In this document: positions 1 through 7,777 of the stretch, one piece after another | Position numbering within the stretch: the first letter of the stretch is position 1 | Layout: every line of letters begins with the position of its first letter | Origin: an uncultured Nonlabens sp. | GTDB taxonomy: Bacteria; Bacteroidota; Bacteroidia; Flavobacteriales; Flavobacteriaceae | Assembly (NCBI GenBank): GCA_947491755.1 | Contig: CANLKV010000001.1 | Span: forward strand, 124,001-188,000 | Direction: 5' to 3' | Length of the DNA stretch: 64,000 nt | Notes under the pieces: generated by a model | Databases searched by the model: none | Told to the model about the DNA's origin: nothing | Seen by the model: the letters and a program-made list of their open reading frames with translations, nothing else | Program-made: the position numbers and the translations under genes

Positions 1-618
1 AATACCAGTTGCAACAAGAGCAGGCTCCATAGTACCAGCCTCAGCAATACTATCAAATGATTTAATCATCCCGATTACCGTACCCATGAAACCTAGCATA
101 GGAGCAAGTGCGATAAATAAAGAAACCCATGATACGTTCTTCTCTAGTTGTCCCATTTGAACACCACCATAAGCTACTACAGCTTTTTCTGCTGCCTCAA
201 CACTCTCGTCTGCTCTATCAAGACCTTGATAGTAGATAGAGGCTACAGGCCCCTTAGTGTTACGACAAATTTCTTTTGCAGCGTCAACACCACCACTTTT
301 AAGAGCCTCTTCTACATCTGCAGCGAGCTTCTTAGAGTTTGTAGTAGAAAGGTTAAGGTAGATGATTCTTTCGATTGCAATAGCAAGACCTAGAATCAAA
401 CATACAAGTACGATAGACATGAACAAAGGTCCACCTTCTATAAATCGTTTTTTAAGTTCTTGATGAAAACTTACTGTCTCTACAGTTTGTGGTTCATCTT
501 GAGCAGCTACAAGTGCTGAAACCGCTGTGTTAGTAGTTGTTGTAGTTGCCGTTGCAGTAGTTGACATTCCTAGTATCATTACAACTGCCATGAACAAAAT
601 TGAAAGTGATCGTTTCAT
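1..618 (-). CDS. exbB: MotA/TolQ/ExbB proton channel family protein (3' part cut by window edge)
   Basis: The first 206 codons are present and the reading frame is still open at base 1, so the C-terminus lies outside the window. The N-terminus (MKRSLSILFMAVVMILG...) looks like a signal peptide or first membrane segment. A threonine/alanine-rich stretch follows, then a membrane helix near residues 65-90 (LFMSIVLVCLILGLAIAIER) and the start of the conserved ExbB/TolQ core (WVSLFIALAPMLGFMGTVIG). Proteins of this family form the inner-membrane proton channel that energises TonB-dependent outer-membrane transport or Tol function together with ExbD/TolR. The signal-like N-terminal extension is common in Bacteroidota ExbB proteins. 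ExbD genes would be expected just beyond the left edge. Family call is firm; which system it powers is not visible here, though two TonB receptors lie in this window. Confidence 0.9.
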   Translation of the reverse strand, partial: MKRSLSILFMAVVMILGMSTTATATTTTTNTAVSALVAAQDEPQTVETVSFHQELKKRFIEGGPLFMSIVLVCLILGLAIAIERIIYLNLSTTNSKKLAADVEEALKSGGVDAAKEICRNTKGPVASIYYQGLDRADESVEAAEKAVVAYGGVQMGQLEKNVSWVSLFIALAPMLGFMGTVIGMIKSFDSIAEAGTMEPALVATGI

Positions 619-1004
619 TTGAAGATTTATTGATTATTTGATTTTTCTAATAAAGGGCTAAATATATAATTTATTGCGTTAAAAGAGAACTTGAAACAAT
701 TTTCTATCGATTTTAACGCAATTTTTTTTCAGCGTCTGTGTCAAACAAACTACAACTAACATTTTAGATTTTTATAAATGCTTCGCATCTAGAAATTTAA
801 ATTATTCCTGTAGCATATCACCTCAACGCTCGTTCTAGGCCCTTCTTTTGGCAACACGTCTAGAAGTAGATGTTATTAATGAATAAGTAGAATTACAAAA
901 CGAGGGTTGTGCTGTAGTTCGCTTCCGCGAAAGCGTATATCTACCAAATCAAAACAAGTCAATTTAAAAATTAAGGAGTACAAAAGCTCATAAAGAACAA
1001 GCAT
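619..1004. other. AT-rich intergenic region upstream of exbB
   Basis: No convincing reading frame or RNA gene was found here. It holds one variant copy of the CGCTTTCGCGAAAGCG palindrome (920-935) and presumably the exbB promoter near 660-700, where the minus strand reads TATATATTTAG, only an approximate minus-7 box. Confidence 0.5.
920..935. repeat. Dispersed palindrome copy 1 (CGCTTCCGCGAAAGCG)
   Basis: One mismatch (T to C at position 6) from the 16-bp palindrome CGCTTTCGCGAAAGCG. Intergenic, between exbB and the terminator after tRNA-Ser. The same variant appears at 51320 and, on the opposite strand, at 7508, 30041 and 59666. Confidence 0.95.
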
Positions 1005-1041
1005 AAAAAAGCCTGATCTCTTTAAAACCAGAAATCAGGCT
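1005..1041 (-). terminator. Intrinsic terminator after tRNA-Ser
   Basis: On the minus strand AGCCTGAT (1041-1034) pairs with ATCAGGCT (1017-1010) around a 16-nt loop and is followed by a run of T (1010-1005). It lies directly after the tRNA 3' end. Confidence 0.8.
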
Positions 1042-1044
1042 AGA

Positions 1045-1135
1045 TGGCAGTGAGGAAGGGATTCGAACCCTCGATACGCTTGTGACGTATACACACTTTC
1101 CAGGCGTGCGCCTTCGACCACTCGGCCACCTCACT
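1045..1135 (-). tRNA. tRNA-Ser(GGA)
   Basis: Folds as a class II tRNA of 91 nt. The 7-bp acceptor stem is AGTGAGG (1135-1129) with CCTCACT, followed by discriminator G and an encoded CCA end (1047-1045). The D arm starts GGCCGAGTGG. The anticodon loop is CTGGAAA (1103-1097), giving anticodon GGA, which reads serine codons UCC/UCU. There is a long variable arm with the GTATACG...CGTAT pairing, and a T arm with GGTTCGAATCC. It sits between ansA and exbB. Confidence 0.97.
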
Positions 1136-1144
1136 ATTTGTTTG

Positions 1145-1176
1145 CAAGATTACAACTTTAAGTCACTTACTGCAAA
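1145..1176 (-). promoter_or_regulatory. Bacteroidota-type promoter for tRNA-Ser
   Basis: On the minus strand TTTG (1176-1173), a 20-nt spacer and TAATCTTG (1152-1145) match the minus-33 TTTG / minus-7 TAnnTTTG pattern with one mismatch. It lies between the ansA stop and the tRNA 5' end. Confidence 0.55.
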
Positions 1177-1182
1177 TATCTT

Positions 1183-2307
1183 TTAAACGGTCAACTCACC
1201 TCGCAAGGAGTCTTCAAAATAGGTTTTGAAATCTGATAATGTATTGGTGTATTTGAGCAAGTACATCATCTTTGTTAGTGCTGCCTCTGTAGTGATGTCT
1301 TTTCCTGACACCATTCCTATTTCTTTAAGTTTGACGCTGGTCTCATATTTCCCCATATCTACTGCACCACCACGACACTGGGTTACATTTACTATGTAGA
1401 CACCACGACCTAATGTTTCTTGCATGATATCGATAAACCAGGGCTCACTGGGTGCATTCCCACTGCCAAATGTCTCTAATACGATACCGCGCAAACCTCC
1501 TATACTGCAAATAGCAGCTACTATTTCCCTAGTAATCCCAGGAAATAATTTTAATACCACGACTTCTTTAACCAGTTCTGGGCGATAATTCATACGCCAC
1601 TGGTCTACCGTGTCATTTACATTAGCTACTTGAGCGTTTTGACGCTCTGCACTGTGGTGCGGTCGTTTGTTTTGTTCTTCTTGTGCAGCAGCAAATTCAT
1701 CATAACCGTGCTGCCACAACAAACTTTTATCAATGTTAAGATGCACACCACTTACCGCCAGGGGCGGGTAATTAGGAGAGGCAAATGCTTCAAAATGATC
1801 TGCATTTACTTTTACCGTACGATTAGCACGGTATAGTTGGTATTCAAAATAAATACAAACTTCTTTGATAATAGGTACTCCAGCCTCGTGTTGAGCAGCT
1901 AGCTGTATGGCGGTGATCAAGTTCTCCTTAGCATCTGTACGTAAATCTCCTATAGGAAGTTGAGAACCTGTAAATATGATAGGTTTAGTAAGATGTTCAA
2001 ACATAAAGCTGAGTGCACTGCCGGTGTAAGCCATCGTATCACTACCATGCAAGATTACAAAACCATTGTAGTCGTCATATCGTGCGTGGATAATGTCTCC
2101 CAACTCTTTCCAGTGGGACACATTCATATTTGAGGAGTCTATGGGATGCTCGTAAGAAATACTGGTAATATCACATTCTAATTGATGCAATTCTGGTATG
2201 TGCAGCAGTAACTTTTCAAAATCAAATGCCTGGAGTGCTTTTGTGATGGGATTCTTAATCATCCCAATGGTGCCGCCAGTATAAATTAATAGGATCTTAG
2301 GCTTCAT
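1183..2307 (-). CDS. ansA: Type I L-asparaginase
   Basis: Hydrolyses L-asparagine to aspartate and ammonia, probably in the cytoplasm because no signal peptide is seen. Residues 7-16 (LIYTGGTIGM) carry the first catalytic threonine, and residues 87-91 (HGSDT) the second active-site block with the Thr-Asp pair. At 374 aa it is longer than typical cytoplasmic AnsA (about 340). The excess is a polar insert near residues 205-240, rich in Q, N, H and E (GYDEFAAAQEEQNKRPHHSAE region). The ATG at 2307 is chosen because MKPKILLIYTGGTIG matches the family start; upstream in-frame codons overlap the preceding gene too far. It overlaps the acyltransferase gene by 11 nt, indicating translational coupling in a tatD-acyltransferase-ansA operon. 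Confidence 0.93.
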   Translation of the reverse strand: MKPKILLIYTGGTIGMIKNPITKALQAFDFEKLLLHIPELHQLECDITSISYEHPIDSSNMNVSHWKELGDIIHARYDDYNGFVILHGSDTMAYTGSALSFMFEHLTKPIIFTGSQLPIGDLRTDAKENLITAIQLAAQHEAGVPIIKEVCIYFEYQLYRANRTVKVNADHFEAFASPNYPPLAVSGVHLNIDKSLLWQHGYDEFAAAQEEQNKRPHHSAERQNAQVANVNDTVDQWRMNYRPELVKEVVVLKLFPGITREIVAAICSIGGLRGIVLETFGSGNAPSEPWFIDIMQETLGRGVYIVNVTQCRGGAVDMGKYETSVKLKEIGMVSGKDITTEAALTKMMYLLKYTNTLSDFKTYFEDSLRGELTV

Positions 2308-3427
2308 ATGCAGGTTGCATTTGCTCCTTATTAATAACAGGACGCGCATACATGCTTAAAAAACTCTTTACCGCCTCTGTATCTTTCATATCTACTCGCA
2401 TACGCAAACGACGTTCAAATTGTGCTAGATCTTTATCGGTGTAAAACTCTTGATAATCTTTGGACTCGTGCAATAAATCGTAGGCGATGTAATTAGTAGG
2501 CCACAGCTTATAATTTCTTTGTATCGTCTCATCTAACTGGGCTACCAGTTGCTGTAATAATTGGTTGGTAGAACTATCGTCTAGACTGTTTAAAGACATG
2601 GGTGCTGCGGCAGCGATGTGTATGTGTTTTTTCTGTCCCAGTGCACCTTTTAGAATGCTATTAAAATCTTCATTCTCTGATTTTATATATTCCGTCTGGG
2701 CTTTTTTTGCCAATAGCTCTGGTACTTTCAATATATCTGTAGGGTCGTACTCGTAAGAGATAGAGACAGGCACAATACGCAAATTTTCCAGGTATTCTCT
2801 TACTGATCGCTTGCCTGCCGCAAGCGCTATCATTTTAAGTACTCCTTGTTCTGTAACGTCGTTGCCATCTTTTGTCCTTCCCTGGCGCTGTGCGATCCAT
2901 ACACTACGGTTGTTATCTTTTAACAAATGCTCCACATACTCGCTTAATTTTTTACTACTCACGAGAGTTTCTCGTGGGGTACCGCCACGCTTTACTATAA
3001 AGTTGCGAGTAAGTTTACTCAACGCGTTTACAAAGGGTCGCTGTACCAGATTATCTCCTATAGCGCTCGCCGTTCGGATTAGATCGTGTTGAAATAGAGA
3101 AAGGTTGATCAAACAAGTATCTAGAACAATATCGCGATGATTAGATATATACAAATAAGACTTAGAAGAATCTAGTTTCTCAAACCCTTGAGTTGTGAGA
3201 CCTGCGCTGGTTTCTTGCAAGATGCGCTGGACTGTAACACTTATGACATCACGCTGGAAATCATTAATTGATTTGCAGGCCAGCACGATGTCCTTGATTT
3301 CCTCTTCCGTTTTATCTGGAAAGGTGTATTGAAATAAGGTTTTAATCATAGGATGACGCACAGCACTTTGCAGGGCTATTTCTACCTCTGCATCATTGAA
3401 AAACCGTATGTCGTCATAATTTGCCAC
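2297..3427 (-). CDS. 1-acyl-sn-glycerol-3-phosphate acyltransferase family protein
   Basis: Member of the PlsC/LPLAT acyltransferase superfamily, which transfers fatty acyl chains to a glycerol- or lipid-linked hydroxyl at the membrane. The HX4D catalytic motif is present as NHRDIVLD (about residues 96-103). Later blocks FIVKRGGTPRET and WIAQRQGRTKDG resemble the substrate-binding motifs. The N-terminus (ANYDDIRFFND) is the form conserved in flavobacterial relatives. It points to a GTG start at 3427, since no ATG precedes the conserved region; a TTG 24 nt further upstream is the alternative. Length 376 aa. It follows tatD by 42 nt and overlaps ansA by 11 nt. The exact acceptor lipid cannot be told from sequence. 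Confidence 0.85.
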   Translation of the reverse strand: MANYDDIRFFNDAEVEIALQSAVRHPMIKTLFQYTFPDKTEEEIKDIVLACKSINDFQRDVISVTVQRILQETSAGLTTQGFEKLDSSKSYLYISNHRDIVLDTCLINLSLFQHDLIRTASAIGDNLVQRPFVNALSKLTRNFIVKRGGTPRETLVSSKKLSEYVEHLLKDNNRSVWIAQRQGRTKDGNDVTEQGVLKMIALAAGKRSVREYLENLRIVPVSISYEYDPTDILKVPELLAKKAQTEYIKSENEDFNSILKGALGQKKHIHIAAAAPMSLNSLDDSSTNQLLQQLVAQLDETIQRNYKLWPTNYIAYDLLHESKDYQEFYTDKDLAQFERRLRMRVDMKDTEAVKSFLSMYARPVINKEQMQPAYEA

Positions 3428-3469
3428 AGTGATTGTATTTATAAAGACCAAAAATAAGCATCTTAACCT

Positions 3470-4240
3470 CTAGACACCGAAGACTTCACGAGAATTTGAC
3501 GTTGTGATGCTCGCCACCTCTTCAACAGTTACATTATATAATGAGGCGACTTTTTGTGCAACATGCAGCAAGTAGGCACTCTCGTTGCGTTTGCCACGAT
3601 AGGGAACAGGTGATAGGTAGGGCGCATCTGTCTCTAGAACGATATGCTCCAGATCTATTTGAGATAAAAATTGGTCAATTTTTCCGTTTTTAAAAGTAAC
3701 CACCCCTCCTATTCCTAGTTTCATACCATGATTGATGGCTTCCTGTGCTTGCTCTTTTGTTCCTGTAAAACAATGGAAAATACCGTGGAGTCCTTTACCG
3801 TTGAAAATTTCTAGAACTTCAAAAACCTCGTCAAATGCATTGCGACAGTGAATAACGATAGGCAATTTATAGGCAAGCGCCCACTCTATTTGTTGCTCAA
3901 AAACCTGCATTTGCAAATCCTTAGTGGTTTTATCCCAGTATAAATCTACACCTATTTCTCCCACCGCAACACAATCACCAATGTCTAGCATTTTCTTTAC
4001 GTGTGCCAGCTGTAATTTAACATCTTGTTGTTGTACATGGGTAGGGTGCAAACCACTCATTAAATGTATACATTCTGGAAACTGCTGTTTCAATTCCAGC
4101 ATACCTGCGGTACTATCTGCATCGATAGCTGGCAAGAAAAAACGCTGCACCCCTGCAGCCATAGCTCGTTGGATCATTGCCTCCCGATCCTCATTAAATT
4201 CATCGCTGTATAAATGGGTGTGGGTATCTGTTAAAATCAT
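3470..4240 (-). CDS. tatD: TatD family metal-dependent hydrolase (DNase)
   Basis: Amidohydrolase-fold nuclease of 256 aa. Metal ligands are visible: the N-terminal DTHTHLY (H7, H9), GEIGVDLYWD (Glu), IHCRNAFDE and FHCFTGT (His), and LETDAPYLSP (Asp) near the C-terminus. Family members act as 3'-5' exonucleases or D-aminoacyl-type hydrolases in quality control. The ATG at 4240 is chosen because the conserved protein begins MILTDTHTH and because a TACCTTTG promoter box sits only 4 nt upstream; a longer frame running up through the palindrome at 4327 has no family support. First gene of a minus-strand operon with the acyltransferase and ansA. Confidence 0.93.
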   Translation of the reverse strand: MILTDTHTHLYSDEFNEDREAMIQRAMAAGVQRFFLPAIDADSTAGMLELKQQFPECIHLMSGLHPTHVQQQDVKLQLAHVKKMLDIGDCVAVGEIGVDLYWDKTTKDLQMQVFEQQIEWALAYKLPIVIHCRNAFDEVFEVLEIFNGKGLHGIFHCFTGTKEQAQEAINHGMKLGIGGVVTFKNGKIDQFLSQIDLEHIVLETDAPYLSPVPYRGKRNESAYLLHVAQKVASLYNVTVEEVASITTSNSREVFGV

Positions 4241-4244
4241 ACTG

Positions 4245-4252
4245 CAAAGGTA
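4245..4252 (-). promoter_or_regulatory. Minus-7 box TACCTTTG, 4 nt before the tatD start
   Basis: Matches TAnnTTTG exactly. It is followed by CAGT and then ATG, so transcription would begin at or near the start codon (leaderless mRNA). No clear minus-33 TTTG was found. Confidence 0.6.
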
Positions 4253-4326
4253 AAACCTAAGCAGCACGCAGCACAGTTCTATTAAAATCAAAATAAAAGG
4301 ATCTAACATTGAAGTTTTGAGAATCT

Positions 4327-4342
4327 CGCTTTCGCGAAAGCG
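4327..4342. repeat. Dispersed palindrome copy 2 (perfect)
   Basis: CGCTTTCGCGAAAGCG in the divergent intergenic region between tatD and the retropepsin-like gene. Confidence 0.97.
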
Positions 4343-4391
4343 GGATCCACCAGAACATAAAAACATAACTTAAAAGCAATGCCGCGCATCG

Positions 4392-4399
4392 TACCTTTG
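4392..4399 (+). promoter_or_regulatory. Minus-7 box TACCTTTG for the retropepsin-like gene
   Basis: Exact TAnnTTTG match ending 16 nt before the ATG at 4416. No clear minus-33 element. Confidence 0.5.
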
Positions 4400-4415
4400 G
4401 GCAATAAATTCTATT

Positions 4416-4856
4416 ATGGCCTCATTGAAGCAAACGTTGAAAGACAGAGGATATATTGCCCACCGATTGCGAATCGCCAAAAAAAGCGGTCATATTGTTA
4501 CAAAGGCTTGTATTAATGGGTATACTGGTCGATTTATTATCGACACCGGCGCTAGTGCTACCTGTGTAGATCAAGATTTGTATAAAGAATTTCAACTGAC
4601 CACCGAGTTTATGGAAAAGCAAATAGGAACAGCCAGCGGATCGCTGCGACCTAGAATTTCTCATAATAACACACTGGAGCTGGGCGACTGGAGTGATGAA
4701 GACACGACTGTATTATCAATGGATATGAGTTTTGTCAACAGCGCTTTAAAGTCTGAAGGCATGCGATCCATACAAGGCTTGCTGGGTGCTGATTTTTTAA
4801 TTGCTAGCCAGGCGGTAATTGATTACCGCGGCAAATGGCTTTTTTTAAAACTATAA
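4416..4856 (+). CDS. Retropepsin-like aspartic protease
   Basis: A 146-aa protein with a single retroviral-type aspartic protease domain. The active site is FIIDTGASATCVD (about residues 40-52, D-T-G-A). The downstream hydrophobic block GLLGADFLIASQAVIDY is the psi-loop/flap-distal motif of the clan AA fold. Such single-domain proteins would need to dimerise to build an active site. No signal peptide is evident, so it is probably cytoplasmic. Similar proteins of about 140 aa are common in Flavobacteriaceae; their substrates are unknown to me. The 3' end overlaps that of the convergent DUF6252 gene by 6 nt. Confidence 0.85.
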   Translation: MASLKQTLKDRGYIAHRLRIAKKSGHIVTKACINGYTGRFIIDTGASATCVDQDLYKEFQLTTEFMEKQIGTASGSLRPRISHNNTLELGDWSDEDTTVLSMDMSFVNSALKSEGMRSIQGLLGADFLIASQAVIDYRGKWLFLKL

Positions 4857-5666
4857 GGTCACGGTAAAGGTCCCTTGTGTGACTGCAAGATTAGACGGTG
4901 GTCCCGTGGTAAAGCTAAAACTCCCACTATAAGTCCTCCTATTGCGGTTGACAATGGTAATGTCAATAGATCCGGAGATGGCATCTGCCGTGGTTCCATT
5001 ATTAGTTACTGCGGCTCGATAAGGTCCGGCAGCAGTGATAGAATAGCTACCTACGGTAACATTTTCAGGAAAACTTAGAAGCAAGGTTGTCGCGCTGTTT
5101 TGTGACTGCACAATCACGGTACCAGCAGCTGCACTAGGTGTTACGGTTGTAGGTGTAAATAAAGTACCTTCTATTTGCGCTCTTAAGGTATTAACATTGT
5201 TGATACCACCCACACCCGTCCCGAAGGGAACTCTGTAAATTACCCCTTTGCGCATGGTGAGTGTATCTTGAGCCCTGGGTGTGTAACTTACATAACTAAA
5301 GTTTCCTGTAATTGTACCCTGCGGCTCATTTGATGTGATAATAACAGACCCAGTGCTTTGACCTGTTCTAGTAGTAAACTGTATCTCGTTGTTAAAGGTA
5401 TAGATAGCTTCATTAGGCAGGCCCTGACCCAATTCATACACACCCGGTGCCGATGATGTTAACACCAGGCGTAAATTTTCTAGCGGATTTTCACCAGCTA
5501 TTGTAATGGTCCCATTTGCATTATTAGTAACATTAACACGATCGCTACCAAAGAACTCCCCATTGCGGGATGCTTGCAGGGCTGGCGTGTTGTCCACATC
5601 TAGATTTTCCTCGCAAGAAAACAGAGCAAGACAACAGAATAGTAATAAGCAGAGGGAATATTTCAT
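4851..5666 (-). CDS. DUF6252-type lipoprotein
   Basis: A 271-aa secreted lipoprotein: signal peptide MKYSLCLLLFCCLALFSC with the lipobox cysteine at residue 18, then a beta-rich, Thr/Ser/Asn-rich body. The opening of the mature part (PALQASRNGEFFGSDRVNV) and the later ENLRLVLTSSAPGVYELG block resemble the flavobacterial DUF6252 family. It contains what look like two related beta domains, each with the pattern of strand repeats and TGNFS/SGSFS turns (around residues 120-125 and 245-252). Probably exposed on the cell envelope; function unknown. Transcribed alone, convergent with the protease gene. Confidence 0.75.
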   Translation of the reverse strand: MKYSLCLLLFCCLALFSCEENLDVDNTPALQASRNGEFFGSDRVNVTNNANGTITIAGENPLENLRLVLTSSAPGVYELGQGLPNEAIYTFNNEIQFTTRTGQSTGSVIITSNEPQGTITGNFSYVSYTPRAQDTLTMRKGVIYRVPFGTGVGGINNVNTLRAQIEGTLFTPTTVTPSAAAGTVIVQSQNSATTLLLSFPENVTVGSYSITAAGPYRAAVTNNGTTADAISGSIDITIVNRNRRTYSGSFSFTTGPPSNLAVTQGTFTVTL

Positions 5667-5724
5667 AAGTTGAATTTAATCGACCATCATAAAACTCAAA
5701 AGTAAATAAAATACCGTGACGCGA

Positions 5725-5754
5725 TTGTTGATAATCAAAATAATAGTACTTTTG
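5725..5754 (+). promoter_or_regulatory. Promoter for rpsP operon
   Basis: TTG (5725-5727), a 19-nt spacer and TACTTTTG (5747-5754) fit the Bacteroidota consensus well. The leader to the rpsP ATG would be about 40 nt and includes a short GGGT...ACCC inverted repeat at 5775-5787. Confidence 0.65.
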
Positions 5755-5801
5755 TGCACTCAAATTAATAATCAGGGTCGGGAACCCACAAATTTAATGT
5801 T

Positions 5802-6311
5802 ATGCCCGTAAAAATTAGACTACAAAGACACGGTAAAAAAGGAAAGCCATTTTATTGGATCGTAGCCGCAGACTCGCGTGCTAAAAGAGATGGTAAATAT
5901 CTAGACAAGATAGGTACTTATAATCCTAATACAAACCCAGCAACCATCAACCTAGATGTTGATAGTTCTATTAAGTGGTTACAAAACGGTGCACAGCCTA
6001 CAGATACAGCAAGAGCTATCTTAAAGTATAAAGGTGTGATGTACAAAAAACACTTACAAGGCGGTGTGAAAAAAGGAGCTCTTACTGAGGAGCAAATGGA
6101 AGAAAAATTCAACGCTTGGGTAGAAGAGAAAGAAGGAAAGATTGCTAATAAAGCATCAGGTCTTGAAAAAGAAGCTGAGAAAGCTGCTGCTGATGCACTT
6201 GCCGCTGAAAAAGCGGTAAATGAGGCGCGTATCGCTGCAAACACTCCAGAGCCTGCAGTTGAAGAACCAGCTGCTGAAGATACTGCGGAAGCATCTAGCG
6301 AGGAAGAATAA
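5802..6311 (+). CDS. rpsP: 30S ribosomal protein S16
   Basis: Residues 1-80 are a typical S16 domain (MPVKIRLQRHGKKGKPFYWI, LDKIGTYNPN, KWLQNGAQPTDTA). The protein is 169 aa, about twice the usual length. After residue 105 there is an Ala/Glu-rich, probably coiled-coil or disordered acidic tail ending AEASSEEE; such tails are usual in Bacteroidota S16. First gene of rpsP-rimM-trmN6, linking a 30S component with a 30S assembly factor. The tail is low-complexity, so its antisense strand shows a long spurious reading frame. Confidence 0.98.
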   Translation: MPVKIRLQRHGKKGKPFYWIVAADSRAKRDGKYLDKIGTYNPNTNPATINLDVDSSIKWLQNGAQPTDTARAILKYKGVMYKKHLQGGVKKGALTEEQMEEKFNAWVEEKEGKIANKASGLEKEAEKAAADALAAEKAVNEARIAANTPEPAVEEPAAEDTAEASSEEE

Positions 6312-6322
6312 ATCAAGACACC

Positions 6323-6850
6323 ATGCGTAAAGACAAATGTTTCTACGTAGGTACGATTGTCAATAAATTTAGTTTTAAGGGTGAGCTTCTAGTTAAACTA
6401 GACACAGATGACCCAGAACTTTTTCTAGAAATGGAATCAGTTTTTATCGAGATCGGTAAAAACCTGGTTCCATTTTTTATTGAACGCAGCCAGCTGCATA
6501 AATCCCTGCTGTTGCGCGTAAAATTTGAAGATGTTGATGACGAGCCTACAGCAGACAGCCTGATGAAAAGGGAGCTCTATTTGCCCCTCACTGCTCTACC
6601 ACCGCTGGAGGGTAATAAATTTTATTATCATGAGGTCATAGGCTTTACAATGATTGACACAAACTATGGCAACGTAGGAGTCATTACAGGGGTAAACGAC
6701 ACCACAGCCCAGGCATTATTTGAAGTAGACCATCACGGTGACCAGGTCTTGATTCCTGTAAACGATGCTTTTATTGACAAGCTGGATCGTGAGGCTCGCA
6801 CTATTACTGTGACCGCACCAGATGGACTAATTGAACTGTATACCAATTAA
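6323..6850 (+). CDS. rimM: Ribosome maturation factor RimM
   Basis: A 175-aa protein of normal RimM length. The N-terminal barrel domain (YVGTIVNKFSFKGELLVKL) is followed by a PRC-barrel domain (residues about 95-170: FYYHEVIGFTMIDTNYG ... ALFEVDHHGDQVLIPV). RimM assists assembly of the 30S head, binding S19 and the region near S16 substrates. It starts 11 nt after rpsP, the classic pairing. Confidence 0.96.
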   Translation: MRKDKCFYVGTIVNKFSFKGELLVKLDTDDPELFLEMESVFIEIGKNLVPFFIERSQLHKSLLLRVKFEDVDDEPTADSLMKRELYLPLTALPPLEGNKFYYHEVIGFTMIDTNYGNVGVITGVNDTTAQALFEVDHHGDQVLIPVNDAFIDKLDREARTITVTAPDGLIELYTN

Positions 6851-6895
6851 CTAGGAATACAGCCAGCCTTATGATCTTTGTAATCTAGATGCTTT

Positions 6896-7654
6896 ATGTC
6901 TGTATTTAAATTTAAACAGTTTGAAGTCCAGCAAGATCAATGTGCTCAAAAAATAGGTACAGATGCTGTCTTACTAGGCGCATGGACCGCGCCAGCAACA
7001 CCGCCACAAAACATCCTTGATATAGGTGCAGGCACCGGCGTTATTAGCCTTATGCTGGCACAACGTTACGGCCTGGCGCAGATAGACGCAGTAGAGATTG
7101 ATGATCTGGCCTTTGAGCAGGCGGCATCAAATTTTGAAAACAGCCCGTATGGCGATCGCTTATTTTGTTACCACGCTAGCTTCCAGGAGTATTATGAAGA
7201 GGTAGATGAGCGGTACGAACTTATTGTAAGCAACCCACCCTTTTTCAATGGCAGCTTGCAACGTGATGATCAACAAATAAGCGCACAGCGCCAGCAAGCA
7301 AGATTTGACGACGCCCTGCCGTTTGAAGAGCTGGTTTATGGTGTTTATCAACTACTAGACCGTCAGGGAACGTTTGCCTGTATTATCCCGGTAGATCGCG
7401 AGAGCCACCTCCTTAAAATCACCGACCATTTTCAACTCGTCGTGGTGCGTAAAACCTATGTGCGTGGCACCAGTGCCACTGCTGTAAAAAGAGTGTTGTT
7501 GGAATTTCGCTTTCGCGGAAGCGAACCACATAACAGCCTTACCACTACACAACGCCAGATTCCCACGGTAAACCATTTAACCATCGAGCGATCTCGACAC
7601 CATTATACGGAGGCCTATATCGAGTTGACTAAGGATTTTTATCTAAAAATGTAA
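6896..7654 (+). CDS. trmN6: tRNA1(Val) (adenine(37)-N6)-methyltransferase
   Basis: SAM-dependent N6-adenine methyltransferase that modifies A37 of tRNA-Val. The SAM-binding motif is LDIGAGTGVISLM (residues 41-53), and the catalytic N6-adenine motif NPPF lies at residues 113-116 (SNPPFFNGS). The full length of 252 aa fits TrmN6/YfiC. It follows rimM by 45 nt. A copy of the dispersed palindrome (variant CGCTTTCGCGGAAGCG) lies in frame at residues about 205-210 and is read as RFRGS, in a strand-turn region near the C-terminus. Confidence 0.92.
   Translation: MSVFKFKQFEVQQDQCAQKIGTDAVLLGAWTAPATPPQNILDIGAGTGVISLMLAQRYGLAQIDAVEIDDLAFEQAASNFENSPYGDRLFCYHASFQEYYEEVDERYELIVSNPPFFNGSLQRDDQQISAQRQQARFDDALPFEELVYGVYQLLDRQGTFACIIPVDRESHLLKITDHFQLVVVRKTYVRGTSATAVKRVLLEFRFRGSEPHNSLTTTQRQIPTVNHLTIERSRHHYTEAYIELTKDFYLKM
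7508..7523. repeat. Dispersed palindrome copy 3 (variant, inside trmN6)
   Basis: CGCTTTCGCGGAAGCG, single A to G change. Read in trmN6 as R-F-R-G-S. Confidence 0.95.
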
Positions 7655-7777
7655 TTAGGTTGCCCAAAGTATTTCGACTTAAAGATCAGGATTCCAGCTG
7701 CTAGTTCGTTATTTTTACCTGTACTTAATTACCGATCATCTCACTAGGCAGGATTGGTTTTTAAAAAAATGTGATTT

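Noticed and set aside
148..393. 81-codon frame on the plus strand at the left end
   Set aside because: Lies antisense inside the truncated exbB gene, whose translation is clearly conserved.
4241..4366. N-terminal extension of TatD that would include the palindrome (RFRES)
   Set aside because: The conserved protein starts at MILTDTHTH, and an exact promoter box lies between the extension and that start; the extension has no family match.
5918..6316. 132-codon Ala/Ser-rich frame antisense to rpsP
   Set aside because: It arises from the low-complexity Ala/Glu tail of S16 and has no independent support.
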